From Paenibacillus curdlanolyticus YK9 (lineage in GTDB: Bacteria; Bacillota; Bacilli; Paenibacillales; Paenibacillaceae): DNA of 64,000 bases. The stretch spans positions 124,001 to 188,000 of the forward strand of contig NZ_AEDD01000009.1 in the NCBI RefSeq assembly GCF_000179615.1, written 5' to 3'. A program made the position numbers and the translations under genes. Positions 7,307 through 15,768 of the stretch are shown piece by piece. The notes below the pieces were generated by a model. That model was not told the DNA's origin. It made no database searches and saw only the letters and a program-made list of their open reading frames with translations. How positions within the stretch are numbered: position 1 is the first letter of the stretch; each line of letters starts with the position of its first letter.

Positions 7307-8167
7307 TTAAAGCTTCGTTACGACCTCCGACACGAGCTTCAGAAAACGAGCTTTCACGCGTTCTGTCGTTTCGATAACCTCATCATGCGACAACGGCTGA
7401 TCCAGAATGCCGGAAGCCATGTTGCTGATGCATGAAATGCCGAGCACCTCAATGCCGCAATGGCGCGCCGCAATGACTTCGGCAACCGTCGACATGCCTA
7501 CCGCGTCGGCTCCCAGCGTACGCATCATCCGAATCTCTGCCGGCGTCTCGTAGGAAGGACCCAACACGCCTACATATACGCCCTCTCGAAGCGAGAAGCC
7601 GCTCGCCTGCGCCGTTTCCTGTGCGATCGCACGGAATTTACGGCTATAAGCCTCTGACATATCCGGGAAGCGCACGCCGAACCGATCATCGTTTGCGCCG
7701 ATCAACGGATTGCGTCCCGTTAAGTTAATATGATCGGTAATGAGCATAAGATCGCCTGGATCATACCCCGTATTGATGCCGCCAGCCGCATTGGTTACAA
7801 TCAGCTTGGCAACGCCGAGCGATTGCATGACACGAACGGGGAAGCTTGTCAATTCAGGCCCGTAGCCTTCATACATATGGAAGCGGCCCCTCATGAGCAC
7901 GACCGGACGGCCGTTCAAATAACCGATCATCAGCTCGCCCGCATGGCCTTCAACCGTCGAAACAGGGAAGTGAGGAATGCTCGCGTAAGGAATTGTCGTA
8001 ACTTCGGTCAAATGGTCGCCTAATACGCCAAGCCCCGATCCAAGGATCAATCCAATCTCTGGTTTAATTGAGGTTTGAGCGGTTAGGTATGCTGCTGCTT
8101 CCGCATATGCTTCGTTTGGTAGTGTTTCTCCTGCATGATTCGACAATCCAATCATCCTCTCCCACAT
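7307..8167 (-). CDS. punA: Purine-nucleoside phosphorylase
   Basis: A trimeric PNP-type enzyme (286 residues as drawn) that splits purine (deoxy)nucleosides with phosphate. Characteristic stretches are GLILGSGLGVLGD, PHFPVSTVEGHAG, GRFHMYEGY, VTNAAGGINTGY and the base-binding ISCISNMASGI. The start is uncertain: ATG at 8167 has no ribosome site and ATG at 8155 follows GGGAGAGG with no gap. A TTG at 8146 lies 9 bp after that site and may be the true start. deoB ends 25 bp upstream, the same deoB-punA order as in Bacillus (drm-pupG). Confidence 0.94.
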   Translation of the reverse strand: MWERMIGLSNHAGETLPNEAYAEAAAYLTAQTSIKPEIGLILGSGLGVLGDHLTEVTTIPYASIPHFPVSTVEGHAGELMIGYLNGRPVVLMRGRFHMYEGYGPELTSFPVRVMQSLGVAKLIVTNAAGGINTGYDPGDLMLITDHINLTGRNPLIGANDDRFGVRFPDMSEAYSRKFRAIAQETAQASGFSLREGVYVGVLGPSYETPAEIRMMRTLGADAVGMSTVAEVIAARHCGIEVLGISCISNMASGILDQPLSHDEVIETTERVKARFLKLVSEVVTKL

Positions 8168-8192
8168 GTTTTATGGCGCTTCAACGCACGAA

Positions 8193-9371
8193 TCAGCCTA
8201 ATAAATGAAGCAAGCTTTCCCCATTAGGCGGCGGCGTAACGCCAAAGTTATCTGCAATCGTTGCTGCAATGTCAGCAAAAGTGGCGCGGATCCCAACATC
8301 GCCAGGCGTCACAAACGCTGGGCTATAGAGCAGCAGCGGAACATATTCTCGCGTATGATCGGTACCTGCATGAACGGGATCATTGCCATGATCGGCCGTA
8401 ATGATCAGCAAATCGCTCGGGCCAAGCCTTTTCTCCAGCTCCGGCACCGCCCGATCGAAAGCCTCGAGCGCATGACCATATCCGATAGGGTCACGGCGAT
8501 GGCCATACAGGGAGTCGAAATCGACTAAATTCGTAAACAACAGACCTTCGAAGCTTGTTTCAAGCAGATTCAACGTTCGTTGAATGCCGTCGTCGTTGCT
8601 CTTCGTTGGAAACGATTCCGAGATCCCTTCCCCATCAAAAATATCACGGATTTTGCCCACGGCGATGACGTCGTAGCCCTCGTTTTGCAGCGTATTCAAT
8701 ACAGTCGGCGCCGGCGGCTTCAACGCGTAATCATGCCGATTCGGCGTCCGGACGAACGCGCCTGGCGTTCCCGTGAAGGGGCGCGCGATGACGCGGCCTA
8801 CTGCGAACCGTTCATCTCTCGTGAGCGCTCGAGCGATTTCGCAAGCGCGGTACAGCTCCTGCAGCGGAATGACTTCCTCATGGGCAGCAATCTGGAAGAC
8901 GCTGTCCGCAGACGTATACACGATCCAGGAGCCTGTTTCCATATGCGCTTCGCCAAGCTCATCCAAAATGGCGGTTCCGCTGGCCGGCTTATTGCCGATC
9001 ACTTTTCTTCCCGTCTGCTCTTCGAAGGCATGGATTAATTCATCCGGAAAGCCGTTCGGGAAAGTCTGGAAAGGAATTTCAACCTTCAATCCCGCGATTT
9101 CCCAATGTCCGGTCATCGTGTCTTTGCCAACAGAAGCCTCGGACATCTTACCGTAGAAAGCGGCCGGCTCTTCGCTGCAAGGCTGCCAGCCGGGCAGCTC
9201 TGCAATCCGGTCAAGGCCCCATCTGCGAAGCCGCGGCATCTTAAGATCCGGCTTCTCTCTTAATATATGGCCCAACGTATGGGACCCTGTATCTCCGAAT
9301 GCCGGCGCGTCAGGCAGCTCTCCTATGCCTACGCTATCCAGCACAATAAGTGCGATGCGTTGAAACCGCAT
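8193..9371 (-). CDS. deoB: Phosphopentomutase
   Basis: A 392-residue member of the alkaline phosphatase superfamily, interconverting (deoxy)ribose 1- and 5-phosphate. N-terminal metal-binding [13 protein letters not shown], the phosphorylated Thr region ([10 protein letters not shown], about residues 83-92) and C-terminal metal ligands in ITADHGNDP and [12 protein letters not shown] are all present. GAGGAG precedes the ATG. It is encoded between xerD and punA and supplies the step that joins nucleoside phosphorolysis to central metabolism. Confidence 0.96.
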   Translation of the reverse strand: MRFQRIALIVLDSVGIGELPDAPAFGDTGSHTLGHILREKPDLKMPRLRRWGLDRIAELPGWQPCSEEPAAFYGKMSEASVGKDTMTGHWEIAGLKVEIPFQTFPNGFPDELIHAFEEQTGRKVIGNKPASGTAILDELGEAHMETGSWIVYTSADSVFQIAAHEEVIPLQELYRACEIARALTRDERFAVGRVIARPFTGTPGAFVRTPNRHDYALKPPAPTVLNTLQNEGYDVIAVGKIRDIFDGEGISESFPTKSNDDGIQRTLNLLETSFEGLLFTNLVDFDSLYGHRRDPIGYGHALEAFDRAVPELEKRLGPSDLLIITADHGNDPVHAGTDHTREYVPLLLYSPAFVTPGDVGIRATFADIAATIADNFGVTPPPNGESLLHLLG

Positions 9372-9449
9372 GCGTCAGTCACTCCTCTCTCCCACGCACC
9401 GCTCGCCTTGCAAGTTGCTTCACTGTGCCTACGCTAGCTGTCGGCAAGC

Positions 9450-10400
9450 TTACCTTGCTCTAGGATGTGAGCGTTCATATACTTCCTTCATGCGGGACTT
9501 CGTCAAATGAACATATTTTTGCGTAGCAGCAAGTCCGGCATGACCCATCATCTCTTGTACCGCTCGCACATCTGCACCATTCTCAAGCAAATGCGCAGCG
9601 AACGAGTGACGTAGCGAATGAGGCGTCAAATCGCCCTCGATGCTTGCTAGCGCTGCATGTTTTTTTACAATTTTCCAAAGCCCTTGCCGTGTCATCCTTT
9701 CGCCTCGGCGATTGATGAATACCGCTTGCTCCTCCGAATTATCGCGAAGCAGCCGCTCCCGGCCCGATTGCAAATAAGCTTCTAACGAGGCTGATGCGGC
9801 TCGTCCGATTGGCACAATCCGTTCTTTGGCGTTCGCTGAACAACGAATAAATCCAAGCGACACGTGAACATGCTCCAAATCCAGCGCGATCAACTCTGAT
9901 ACGCGAATGCCCGTCGCATACATCGTTTCTAATATAGCTGAATCGCGAAGGCCAGACGGTTCTGCCGGATCGGGCGATGCTAGAAGCAGCTCGACCTGAA
10001 CAGCCGTTAAGATACGCGGTGGCGGACTATCCGGCTTTGGCGCGTCCATATCGGCAGTTGGATCTGCTGTTACACGCTGCTTGTCCATCAAATACCGAAA
10101 AAAAGCGCGGAGCGAGACCCGATAACGGGATAATGACGCATTCTTGCGGCCTTCTTGCCGCAGCGTCAGCCAATAGCGTGCCATATGATGCTTTTGCACC
10201 TGTTCGGGCGCACTAATTCCAGCATCGGCTGCAAACCGGATAAAATGCCTCAAGTCCCGTTCATAGGACATGAGCGTGCTTTCCGATAATGATCGGTCTG
10301 CCGGCCAGTCGCGCAGAAACGATTGCAATTCCGTCTCCATTTGCCCAGCTATCCCTTCTGAAAGTGAATGATGTCGATCACCCATGTATTCAACAGGCAA
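9450..10400 (-). CDS. xerD: Tyrosine recombinase XerD
   Basis: A 316-residue integrase-family recombinase that resolves chromosome dimers at dif with XerC. The N-terminal SAM-like domain covers about residues 22-110. Catalytic residues are R166 (TGIRVSEL), K192, H261 and R264 (HSLRHSF), H287 (GHAGL) and Y296 (KYVHL). The start is a TTG at 10400 with GGCAGGAG about 8 bp upstream; an internal ATG at 10340 has a poorer site. Position between yqzK and deoB is the conserved ripX/xerD locus. No dif site is visible nearby. Confidence 0.92.
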   Translation of the reverse strand: MPVEYMGDRHHSLSEGIAGQMETELQSFLRDWPADRSLSESTLMSYERDLRHFIRFAADAGISAPEQVQKHHMARYWLTLRQEGRKNASLSRYRVSLRAFFRYLMDKQRVTADPTADMDAPKPDSPPPRILTAVQVELLLASPDPAEPSGLRDSAILETMYATGIRVSELIALDLEHVHVSLGFIRCSANAKERIVPIGRAASASLEAYLQSGRERLLRDNSEEQAVFINRRGERMTRQGLWKIVKKHAALASIEGDLTPHSLRHSFAAHLLENGADVRAVQEMMGHAGLAATQKYVHLTKSRMKEVYERSHPRAR

Positions 10401-10424
10401 AGCGAAATCTCCTGCCTAACGAAG

Positions 10425-10655
10425 CTATTCGCCGTACCAATAGAACCAGCGCAGCCGATCGCCCATCGTTCCGCCTTCAGGGGAATGGATTTGTCCGGAT
10501 ACCTTTAAAGCTTGCCCCTGCGGCTCGCGATATGGATCTACAGGCGATATAACATCGATAAGCCATCGATACCCGCCGAATGTCATTATCGTCAGAAGAA
10601 TAAAGGTCAATAGAAACAAAATATGGCCAAACCATTTGCGTACGGAAACGACCAT
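10425..10655 (-). CDS. yqzK: YqzK family (DUF4227) small membrane protein
   Basis: A 76-residue protein with one N-terminal membrane segment (about residues 10-30, ILFLLTFILLTIMTF) and a polar tail containing ISPVDPYREPQGQALKV, typical of the YqzK/DUF4227 family found between fur and xerD in Bacillales. Function unknown. It stops 24 bp before xerD and probably shares its transcript. In B. subtilis fur is the direct neighbour; here ald and a subtilase are inserted between. Confidence 0.8.
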   Translation of the reverse strand: MVVSVRKWFGHILFLLTFILLTIMTFGGYRWLIDVISPVDPYREPQGQALKVSGQIHSPEGGTMGDRLRWFYWYGE

Positions 10656-10768
10656 CCGCTCTCGCCCCCCATGTGACTGCTTATCCTATAGGTACACCAT
10701 ATGCGCCTAGAGGCCCGTTCATTCGGAACGAATCACAGTCTCATGCGAATGAGGAAGCGGATGACTAC

Positions 10769-11878
10769 TTAGATCAAATGAAAAGGCACGTAAGGCAGCC
10801 CGACCGCATCCGCCACCGCTTCGTTCGTCACCGCACCGTTGTACGTATTGACTCCTTTGCGAAGCGCCTCATCCTTGACAGCTGCGGCTAAGCCGCCGTC
10901 GGCAAGCATGCGGGCGTACGGAATCGTCACGTTCGTCAGCGCCAAAGTGGAAGTGCGCGGAACCGCGCCTGGAATGTTCGCGACTGCATAATGGATCACA
11001 TCATGCTTGACATATACCGGGTCCTTATGCGTCGTCGGCCGGTCGACGGTGGCAATGGATCCCCCTTGATCCACGGCAACGTCAACGATGACGGAGCCCT
11101 TCTTCATCGATTGCACCATCTCCTCGGTAACCAGATGCGGCGCCTTCGCCCCCGGAATTAGAACGGCGCCAATTAACAAATCCGCTTTTCGAACCGCGCC
11201 GGCGATATTTTGCGGATTCGACGCCAGCGTGCGAAGTCGTCCGCCAAACACATCGTCGAGGTAACGCATCCGGTCCGTGCTTTTTTCCAAAATAGCGACG
11301 TTCGCTCCCATCCCCAGCGCGATTTTGGCAGCGTTCGTTCCGACGATCCCGCCCCCAATTATGACGACATCTGCGGGCGCGACGCCGGGAACGCCTCCTA
11401 ACAATACGCCGCGTCCGCCATAAAAGGATTCCAAATACTGCGCGCCAAGCTGGACCGACATTCTCCCGGCTACCTCGCTCATAGGCGTTAGAAGCGGAAG
11501 GCTTCCTCCCGGCAGCTGAATCGTCTCATACGCGACGGCGCTTACGCCTCGCTCGACAAGTGCCGCAGCGAGAGCAGGAGCAGCTGCCAGATGCAAATAA
11601 GTAAAGAGCAGCATATCCGGTTTAAAATGGTCGTACTCCTCCGGCAGCGGCTCTTTTACCTTCATAATCATGTCGGCTGTTTGCCAAACGTCTTCTGCTC
11701 GATCCGCCAGCTCTGCGCCTGCATCCGCATAAGCATGATCAGCGAAGCCGCTTCCTGCCCCCGCTCCCTTCTGAACGATCACCTCATGCCCGCCTGCTTT
11801 CAAAATCTCCACGCCTGCGGGTGTCAGCGCTACGCGATACTCGCTGTTCTTGATTTCGGTTGGCACTCCGACTCGCAT
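10769..11878 (-). CDS. ald: Alanine dehydrogenase
   Basis: A 369-residue NAD-dependent enzyme interconverting L-alanine and pyruvate plus ammonia. It begins with the diagnostic [20 protein letters not shown]; pyruvate-binding K is in [13 protein letters not shown]. The Rossmann motif is [15 protein letters not shown] (about residues 168-182) and the catalytic Asp region is [15 protein letters not shown]. The frame opens earlier (11920), but the ATG at 11878 has GAGGAGGA and the conserved N-terminus. It lies divergent from the subtilase gene. Alanine catabolism supports sporulation in Bacillus, which suits this neighbourhood. No clear terminator is seen downstream. Confidence 0.95.
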   Translation of the reverse strand: MRVGVPTEIKNSEYRVALTPAGVEILKAGGHEVIVQKGAGAGSGFADHAYADAGAELADRAEDVWQTADMIMKVKEPLPEEYDHFKPDMLLFTYLHLAAAPALAAALVERGVSAVAYETIQLPGGSLPLLTPMSEVAGRMSVQLGAQYLESFYGGRGVLLGGVPGVAPADVVIIGGGIVGTNAAKIALGMGANVAILEKSTDRMRYLDDVFGGRLRTLASNPQNIAGAVRKADLLIGAVLIPGAKAPHLVTEEMVQSMKKGSVIVDVAVDQGGSIATVDRPTTHKDPVYVKHDVIHYAVANIPGAVPRTSTLALTNVTIPYARMLADGGLAAAVKDEALRKGVNTYNGAVTNEAVADAVGLPYVPFHLI

Positions 11879-12045
11879 CCTGATTCCTCCTCGCAATTGG
11901 TCGTTCGTCGATTGATGCAAGCTCTCCTCTTATTGTTGTATGAGCCATGCACGTCCAATGACAGTCCTACACGATACGTTTCTCACCCATTATCAAAAAT
12001 ATGTGCGCCATACGGCGCCTGCCCATGCTCGGACGACATGAGCCC

Positions 12046-12054
12046 CATACAATA
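12046..12054 (+). promoter_or_regulatory. Candidate mother-cell sigma-E/K -10 element before the subtilase gene
   Basis: CATACAATA matches both the sigma-E -10 (CATACAnT) and the sigma-K -10 (CATAnnnTA). It lies 60 bp before the preferred start codon. I cannot point to a good -35 for either factor, so the assignment is partial. Confidence 0.35.
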
Positions 12055-12113
12055 GGTGTAGCCGTAAGCTTCATGTGTACTCATTTGGAACGTTTGAAGG
12101 AGAGACGACAATT

Positions 12114-13415
12114 TTGACCAAATTCCGCTTGGAGCAGCTATTCGGACGAAGCGTACGAACATCCGCTACCAAATATACAACTCGGCATTTGATCGGCTTA
12201 CGAGGAGAAAAATCCTATGCTCGTTTCATCCGTTATATGAATAGCAAAGGGATTAAGCCCATTAAGACGATACGCAGAAACCGAATCATATGCTGTTATC
12301 TCGATGCAAGGTATCTCAACAGCCAGGTTCGCATCGCTTCGCGCGCCGCAGGAATTAAATATATTGAGCGGGACGCCAAGGTTCATGCGCATGTGCTGCC
12401 TGCTGCTAAACCCCGAAATCGCGGCCGAAAAAATAACGAATCCGTCTGCCCTGAGCATGCAACATGGAACATTTGCCGCGTACAAGCGCCGGATGCATGG
12501 ACGCGAACGGAAGGCGAAAACATTCGGGTCGGCATCATTGATACAGGCATCGCCAAGCATTCCAATCTATCGATTGCCGGCGGCGTGAACACGACAGGCG
12601 GCTCATCGTATTATGACGATAATGGTCATGGGACGCATGTTGCGGGGATCGTTGCTGCGACAGGCGACAATGGCATGCAGCCCGGCGTTGCGCCGAAAGC
12701 GAAGCTCTATGCGATCAAAGCGCTGGACAGTGACGGGCTCGGCTATATTTCCGATATCATTCAAGGCATTAACTGGTGTGTAAAGAATAAAATCAATGTC
12801 ATTAATATGAGCTTTGGATTAATGCCCGGGGAACAAAGCACTGCGCTTCAAGAAGCGATTCAGAATGCGTATAAGAAAGGGGTTGTCATCGTTGCATCAG
12901 CCGGCAATAGCGGAGCGGAAAGCGGCCGTATCGACGAGCCCGCCAGCTTCGACGAAACGATTGCTGTCGCTGCCTCTACGCAAAATGACGAAATCGCCTC
13001 CTTCAGCAGCCGGGGCGAGGGCATCGATATTACGGCGCCCGGTGCGCTCATTCGCTCTACTGCTCTTAACAATGGGTATCAGATCATGTCCGGCACGAGC
13101 ATGTCTTGTCCACATGTAACCGGCGGAGCTGCACTGCTGCTCGCCAGCGATTCCTCGCTAACGCCAGCCGACGTATCGTCAAAGCTCCAAGCCTGGGCAA
13201 AAACCTTGTCCGGCTACAACCGCTTGGCGCAAGGCAGCGGCTTGATGCAGCTTGCTGGGTGCGGTGCAGGCGCTAATATCGCTCCCTCCGCGCCGCCGCT
13301 TGTGAACAAACACGCAAACGTCTTTTCCCGCTCGCAATCGGTACGTCGGAAAGCAAAACGGACACGTGCCCAGACGCGAACACGGACGCGGCAAGCTAGC
13401 ACAAAGCGAAAATAA
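12114..13415 (+). CDS. Subtilisin-like serine protease (S8) with a polybasic C-terminal tail
   Basis: A 433-residue subtilase. The catalytic triad is Asp143 (GIIDTGI), His172 (NGHGTHVAG) and Ser329 (SGTSMSCPHV); the oxyanion Asn is in ASAGNSG. Residues about 20-100 look like an I9-type propeptide (HLIGLRG...IKYIERDAKV). No signal peptide or membrane segment is seen, so it is either intracellular or exported unconventionally. The last 25 residues are mostly Arg/Lys/Thr (begins VRRKAKRTRAQTR), which is rare in this family. I chose the TTG at 12114 because GAAGGAGAG lies about 10 bp upstream; the frame extends to a GTG at 12075 without a ribosome site. It is the only plus-strand gene in the first 15 kb, inserted between ald and fur. 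A mother-cell type -10 element upstream suggests a sporulation role; this is inference. Confidence 0.88.
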   Translation: MTKFRLEQLFGRSVRTSATKYTTRHLIGLRGEKSYARFIRYMNSKGIKPIKTIRRNRIICCYLDARYLNSQVRIASRAAGIKYIERDAKVHAHVLPAAKPRNRGRKNNESVCPEHATWNICRVQAPDAWTRTEGENIRVGIIDTGIAKHSNLSIAGGVNTTGGSSYYDDNGHGTHVAGIVAATGDNGMQPGVAPKAKLYAIKALDSDGLGYISDIIQGINWCVKNKINVINMSFGLMPGEQSTALQEAIQNAYKKGVVIVASAGNSGAESGRIDEPASFDETIAVAASTQNDEIASFSSRGEGIDITAPGALIRSTALNNGYQIMSGTSMSCPHVTGGAALLLASDSSLTPADVSSKLQAWAKTLSGYNRLAQGSGLMQLAGCGAGANIAPSAPPLVNKHANVFSRSQSVRRKAKRTRAQTRTRTRQASTKRK

Positions 13416-13458
13416 AAACAGGCGACCACCGCACGGTTTCCCGCGGTAGTCGCCTGTT
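13411..13458. terminator. Long hairpin between the subtilase gene and fur
   Basis: Arms 13417-13432 and 13443-13458 (AACAGGCGACCACCGC with GCGGTAGTCGCCTGTT) pair over 16 bp with one mismatch and a 10-nt loop. A T-rich run (TTTTTATT) follows on the minus strand, so it ends fur transcripts. On the plus strand the following bases are not T-rich, so termination of the convergent protease gene there is less certain. Confidence 0.8.
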
Positions 13459-13474
13459 GTCTAAGCTGCCTGTA

Positions 13475-13960
13475 CTACGAAGTGCGACCTGACTGCGCCG
13501 TCCCCGTACCTGCATCTTCATTCTTGGCCTGGCATCGATGGCAGACCCCTTGAAAATCTAATCGGTGATCGACAACATGAAATCCGAATTCAAGCTCAAG
13601 ACGCTCCTCGAGCGGTCCTAGCCAGTCCTCCATAATCTCATCCATCGAGCCGCACTGCACACATATTAAATGGTGATGATGGTGCTTGTTGCTATCCGTT
13701 CGCAAATCATAGCGAGCAACGCCATCGCCAAAATTCATCTTCTCAACCACATGCATCTCGCTAAGCAGCTCAAGCGTCCGATATACCGTCGCCAATCCGA
13801 TCTCAGGCGCCTTCTCCTTCACTAGCATAAAGACGTCCTCAGCACTCAGATGATCCTCTTCGTTCTCAAGCAAAACTCGAACCGTCGCCTCACGCTGCGG
13901 GGTTAACTTGTAGCCCTGCGACTGCAGCTGCTGTTTAATTTTCTCGATCCGGGCTTCCAT
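13475..13960 (-). CDS. fur: Ferric uptake regulator family protein (Fur)
   Basis: A 161-residue metal-dependent repressor. The winged helix is residues about 1-85 (KLTPQREATVRVLLE...GLATVYRTLELL). The dimerisation domain has the HHHHH run with following CVQC, a second metal ligand region and a second CHRC; the two C-x-x-C pairs form the structural zinc site. The ATG at 13960 with GGGGGGAAA upstream gives the standard N-terminus (MEARIEKIK). Context spoIIM-fur-yqzK-xerD is the fur position of Bacillus, so Fur is favoured over PerR or Zur. A close match to a sigma-A promoter lies upstream. Confidence 0.9.
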   Translation of the reverse strand: MEARIEKIKQQLQSQGYKLTPQREATVRVLLENEEDHLSAEDVFMLVKEKAPEIGLATVYRTLELLSEMHVVEKMNFGDGVARYDLRTDSNKHHHHHLICVQCGSMDEIMEDWLGPLEERLELEFGFHVVDHRLDFQGVCHRCQAKNEDAGTGTAQSGRTS

Positions 13961-14011
13961 GGTTTCCCCCCTCGCACACGTATTGCGCCCATTGCCGGAA
14001 CATTTGCTTTC

Positions 14012-14041
14012 ATTATATGGGCTAATCGCAAATAAAGTCAA
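14012..14041 (-). promoter_or_regulatory. Sigma-A promoter of fur
   Basis: Minus strand TTGACT (14036-14041), 18-bp spacer, TATAAT (14012-14017). The start codon is 52 bp further on. I see no convincing Fur box overlapping it. Confidence 0.75.
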
Positions 14042-14086
14042 ACGATTTACAGCTTTCGACACCGTAACTTCATCAACGGAAAGACG

Positions 14087-14716
14087 CTATTCCATCAACA
14101 ATGGAGCTGCCCAGCGCATTAACGCAGGCGATACATACGCTTCTACCAAAGAGGCTGCTGAAACTGCAAGTAGCATCAGCACAAGCATCAGACACAGCGA
14201 TGTAAAGGCAGGCCGCAGCTTCCCTTTGCTCTGCATCAGCCGATACCGTATGACATGCAGCGAGAAGGTCAAAGCCGCTACGCTCGCGATCATAATCGCC
14301 GGCACGACGATCATATTCGGCGGTACAACAGATGCAAGCGCGAACAATATCCCTTTCCAGCCATGCTCGCTGACGACTGTTCCAATCGCGAAGCCGACAA
14401 GCGCGCCTTTCAGAAAATCCAATGCCAATACGAACGGAAGGCCGACTACTGTCATGCCCAGCACCCCGATCAATGCAATCCACTTGCCATAAAATACGGT
14501 TCGCGACCAAAAAGCGTCCGTTACATCAGGAAACATGCCAGCTTCCATCGTCTTGACAAAACGATCCAAGTCGCCGGATAAGTTTTGCTGCTGCTCAAGC
14601 GTGAGCGCATGTACAGCCAAAGCGCCGAATACGACGCCGACAGCGAACAGCACGCCGACAAATACGTACAGCATTAGCGAGTCAGCTGTTCGCTGCTTCC
14701 AACCATTCGAGCGCAT
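14087..14716 (-). CDS. spoIIM: Stage II sporulation protein M
   Basis: A 209-residue integral membrane protein with about five hydrophobic segments (for example LYVFVGVLFAVGVVFGAL, and LIGVLGMTVVGLPFVLALDF). It contains the family pattern LKGALVGFAIG followed by HGWKGILFALASVVPPN. SpoIIM anchors the SpoIID-SpoIIP peptidoglycan machinery that drives forespore engulfment. An ATG at 14749 is in frame, but AGAGGTGAT fits the ATG at 14716. It lies between nudF and fur, as in B. subtilis, where it is made in the mother cell under sigma-E. Confidence 0.92.
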   Translation of the reverse strand: MRSNGWKQRTADSLMLYVFVGVLFAVGVVFGALAVHALTLEQQQNLSGDLDRFVKTMEAGMFPDVTDAFWSRTVFYGKWIALIGVLGMTVVGLPFVLALDFLKGALVGFAIGTVVSEHGWKGILFALASVVPPNMIVVPAIMIASVAALTFSLHVIRYRLMQSKGKLRPAFTSLCLMLVLMLLAVSAASLVEAYVSPALMRWAAPLLME

Positions 14717-14823
14717 AGCTATCACCTCTTGTCCATATCCACTCCTCATTCAATGTATGTTTGGACAAGAGTATGTATGACGAGCCCCGTCATGGCTAAA
14801 GCATAAGCGCCGCACAAGATGTC

Positions 14824-15384
14824 TTAGATCTCGCCAGTCAGCTTATACAAGCGCCAAGCATAGACAGCCAATACGGTCTTCGCATCGCTAATTCGGCCCT
14901 CTTCAATATAGGCTAGAGCCTGCTCCAGCGTAATGGCATCCACCCGCAGGTACTCATCCTGATCAAGATTCATCTCGCCTTTTTCAAGTCCTTCGGCCAA
15001 GTAAATATAAAGCTTCTCATCTGCAAAGCCTGGCGACGTATAAAATGCGCTAAGCGGTCGAAGCGACGATGCGCGATACCCCGTTTCTTCTTCGAGCTCG
15101 CGGCCCGCGCATACGATCGGATCTTCATTGGGATCCAGCTTGCCAGCTGGAATCTCGATTTGGAATTTTTCTAACGGCTTGCGGAACTGCTCCACTACAA
15201 GCATACGGTCATCCAGTAAGGCGAGCACAGCCGCTGCTCCCGGATGGCGCACGATTTCCCGAGTCGCCTGTCCTCCGTCCGGCAATTCTATCGTATCTAC
15301 CTGCAAGGAGATGATCTTCCCCTCAAAAATCTGCTTCGTACTAATCGTGCGCTCCTGCCAGCTTTCCAGCCTTTGTTCGCTCAT
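14824..15384 (-). CDS. nudF: ADP-ribose pyrophosphatase (Nudix hydrolase)
   Basis: A 186-residue Nudix enzyme hydrolysing ADP-ribose to AMP and ribose 5-phosphate. The Nudix box is complete at about residues 80-102 (G-KLDPNEDPIVCA-GRELEEETGY) with the REL-EE core. The N-terminal ERTISTKQIFEGKIISLQVD strand pattern is typical of NudF/YqkG. GAGGGGA precedes the ATG. The divergent neighbour is mciZ, the same pairing as in B. subtilis. Confidence 0.93.
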   Translation of the reverse strand: MSEQRLESWQERTISTKQIFEGKIISLQVDTIELPDGGQATREIVRHPGAAAVLALLDDRMLVVEQFRKPLEKFQIEIPAGKLDPNEDPIVCAGRELEEETGYRASSLRPLSAFYTSPGFADEKLYIYLAEGLEKGEMNLDQDEYLRVDAITLEQALAYIEEGRISDAKTVLAVYAWRLYKLTGEI

Positions 15385-15493
15385 CTCTATATCCCCTCAT
15401 TCGTTGTAGTAGTTGAAGACCAGTCATACGTTGTCCCAACGATGCATATGCTCCATTATACCAAATCAAGCCAAGCGGAAGGGGCGTATTGTT

Positions 15494-15646
15494 ATGAAAT
15501 CATATTATGCGCATGAAAGCGTAAGACTGGTCGGAAAAGGATGGGAGATTCGGCGCCAGCTGAAGGAGCTATCTACCCGCCACTCCCCTTCCTCCACAGC
15601 CCCATTGACGCTTGGCGATTATTTGAAACGCCGCACTCCCCAATAA
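15494..15646 (+). CDS. mciZ: Z-ring inhibitor peptide MciZ
   Basis: A 50-residue peptide whose centre, VRLVGKGWEIRRQLKEL (about residues 10-26), matches the conserved core of MciZ (VLVGKAWEIRAKLKEY in B. subtilis). MciZ binds the C-terminal face of FtsZ and blocks Z-ring formation in the mother cell during sporulation. GAAGGGG lies about 10 bp before the ATG. It sits divergently from nudF as expected. The C-terminal part (STRHSPSSTAPLTLGDYLKRR) is longer than the 40-residue Bacillus peptide. A weak sigma-E-like -10 (CATATGCT) occurs about 50 bp upstream. Confidence 0.85.
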   Translation: MKSYYAHESVRLVGKGWEIRRQLKELSTRHSPSSTAPLTLGDYLKRRTPQ

Positions 15647-15663
15647 ATAACGCAGAAGCATGT

Positions 15664-15706
15664 AAGCAGCTATCTCGTTCTAACGAGCTAATTGCTTCGG
15701 CTTTTT
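15664..15706 (+). terminator. Terminator after mciZ
   Basis: An imperfect stem (AAGCA..TA.CTCGTT with AACGAG.TA..TGCTT, arms 15664-15679 and 15682-15697) with a tiny loop is followed by CGGCTTTTT. It begins 18 bp after the mciZ stop. Confidence 0.55.
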
Positions 15707-15711
15707 ACATA

Positions 15712-15766
15712 AAAAGCGCGGGCATCGTCGAGCGGCTTCTTGCCCGCTCGCGCTGCCCGCGCTTTT
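15712..15766. terminator. Bidirectional terminator between mciZ and the M20 peptidase gene
   Basis: A perfect 13-bp outer stem AAAAGCGCGGGCA/TGCCCGCGCTTTT (15712-15724 and 15754-15766) holds an inner 7-bp stem CGAGCGG/CCGCTCG. T runs flank it on both strands. It ends 3 bp before the stop of the minus-strand peptidase gene. Confidence 0.8.
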
Positions 15767-15768
15767 CA

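Noticed and set aside
12015-12110. Second sigma-E-like -10 (CATACGGCG) upstream of the subtilase
   Set aside because: Matches only the first four bases and has no -35; the CATACAATA copy is better.
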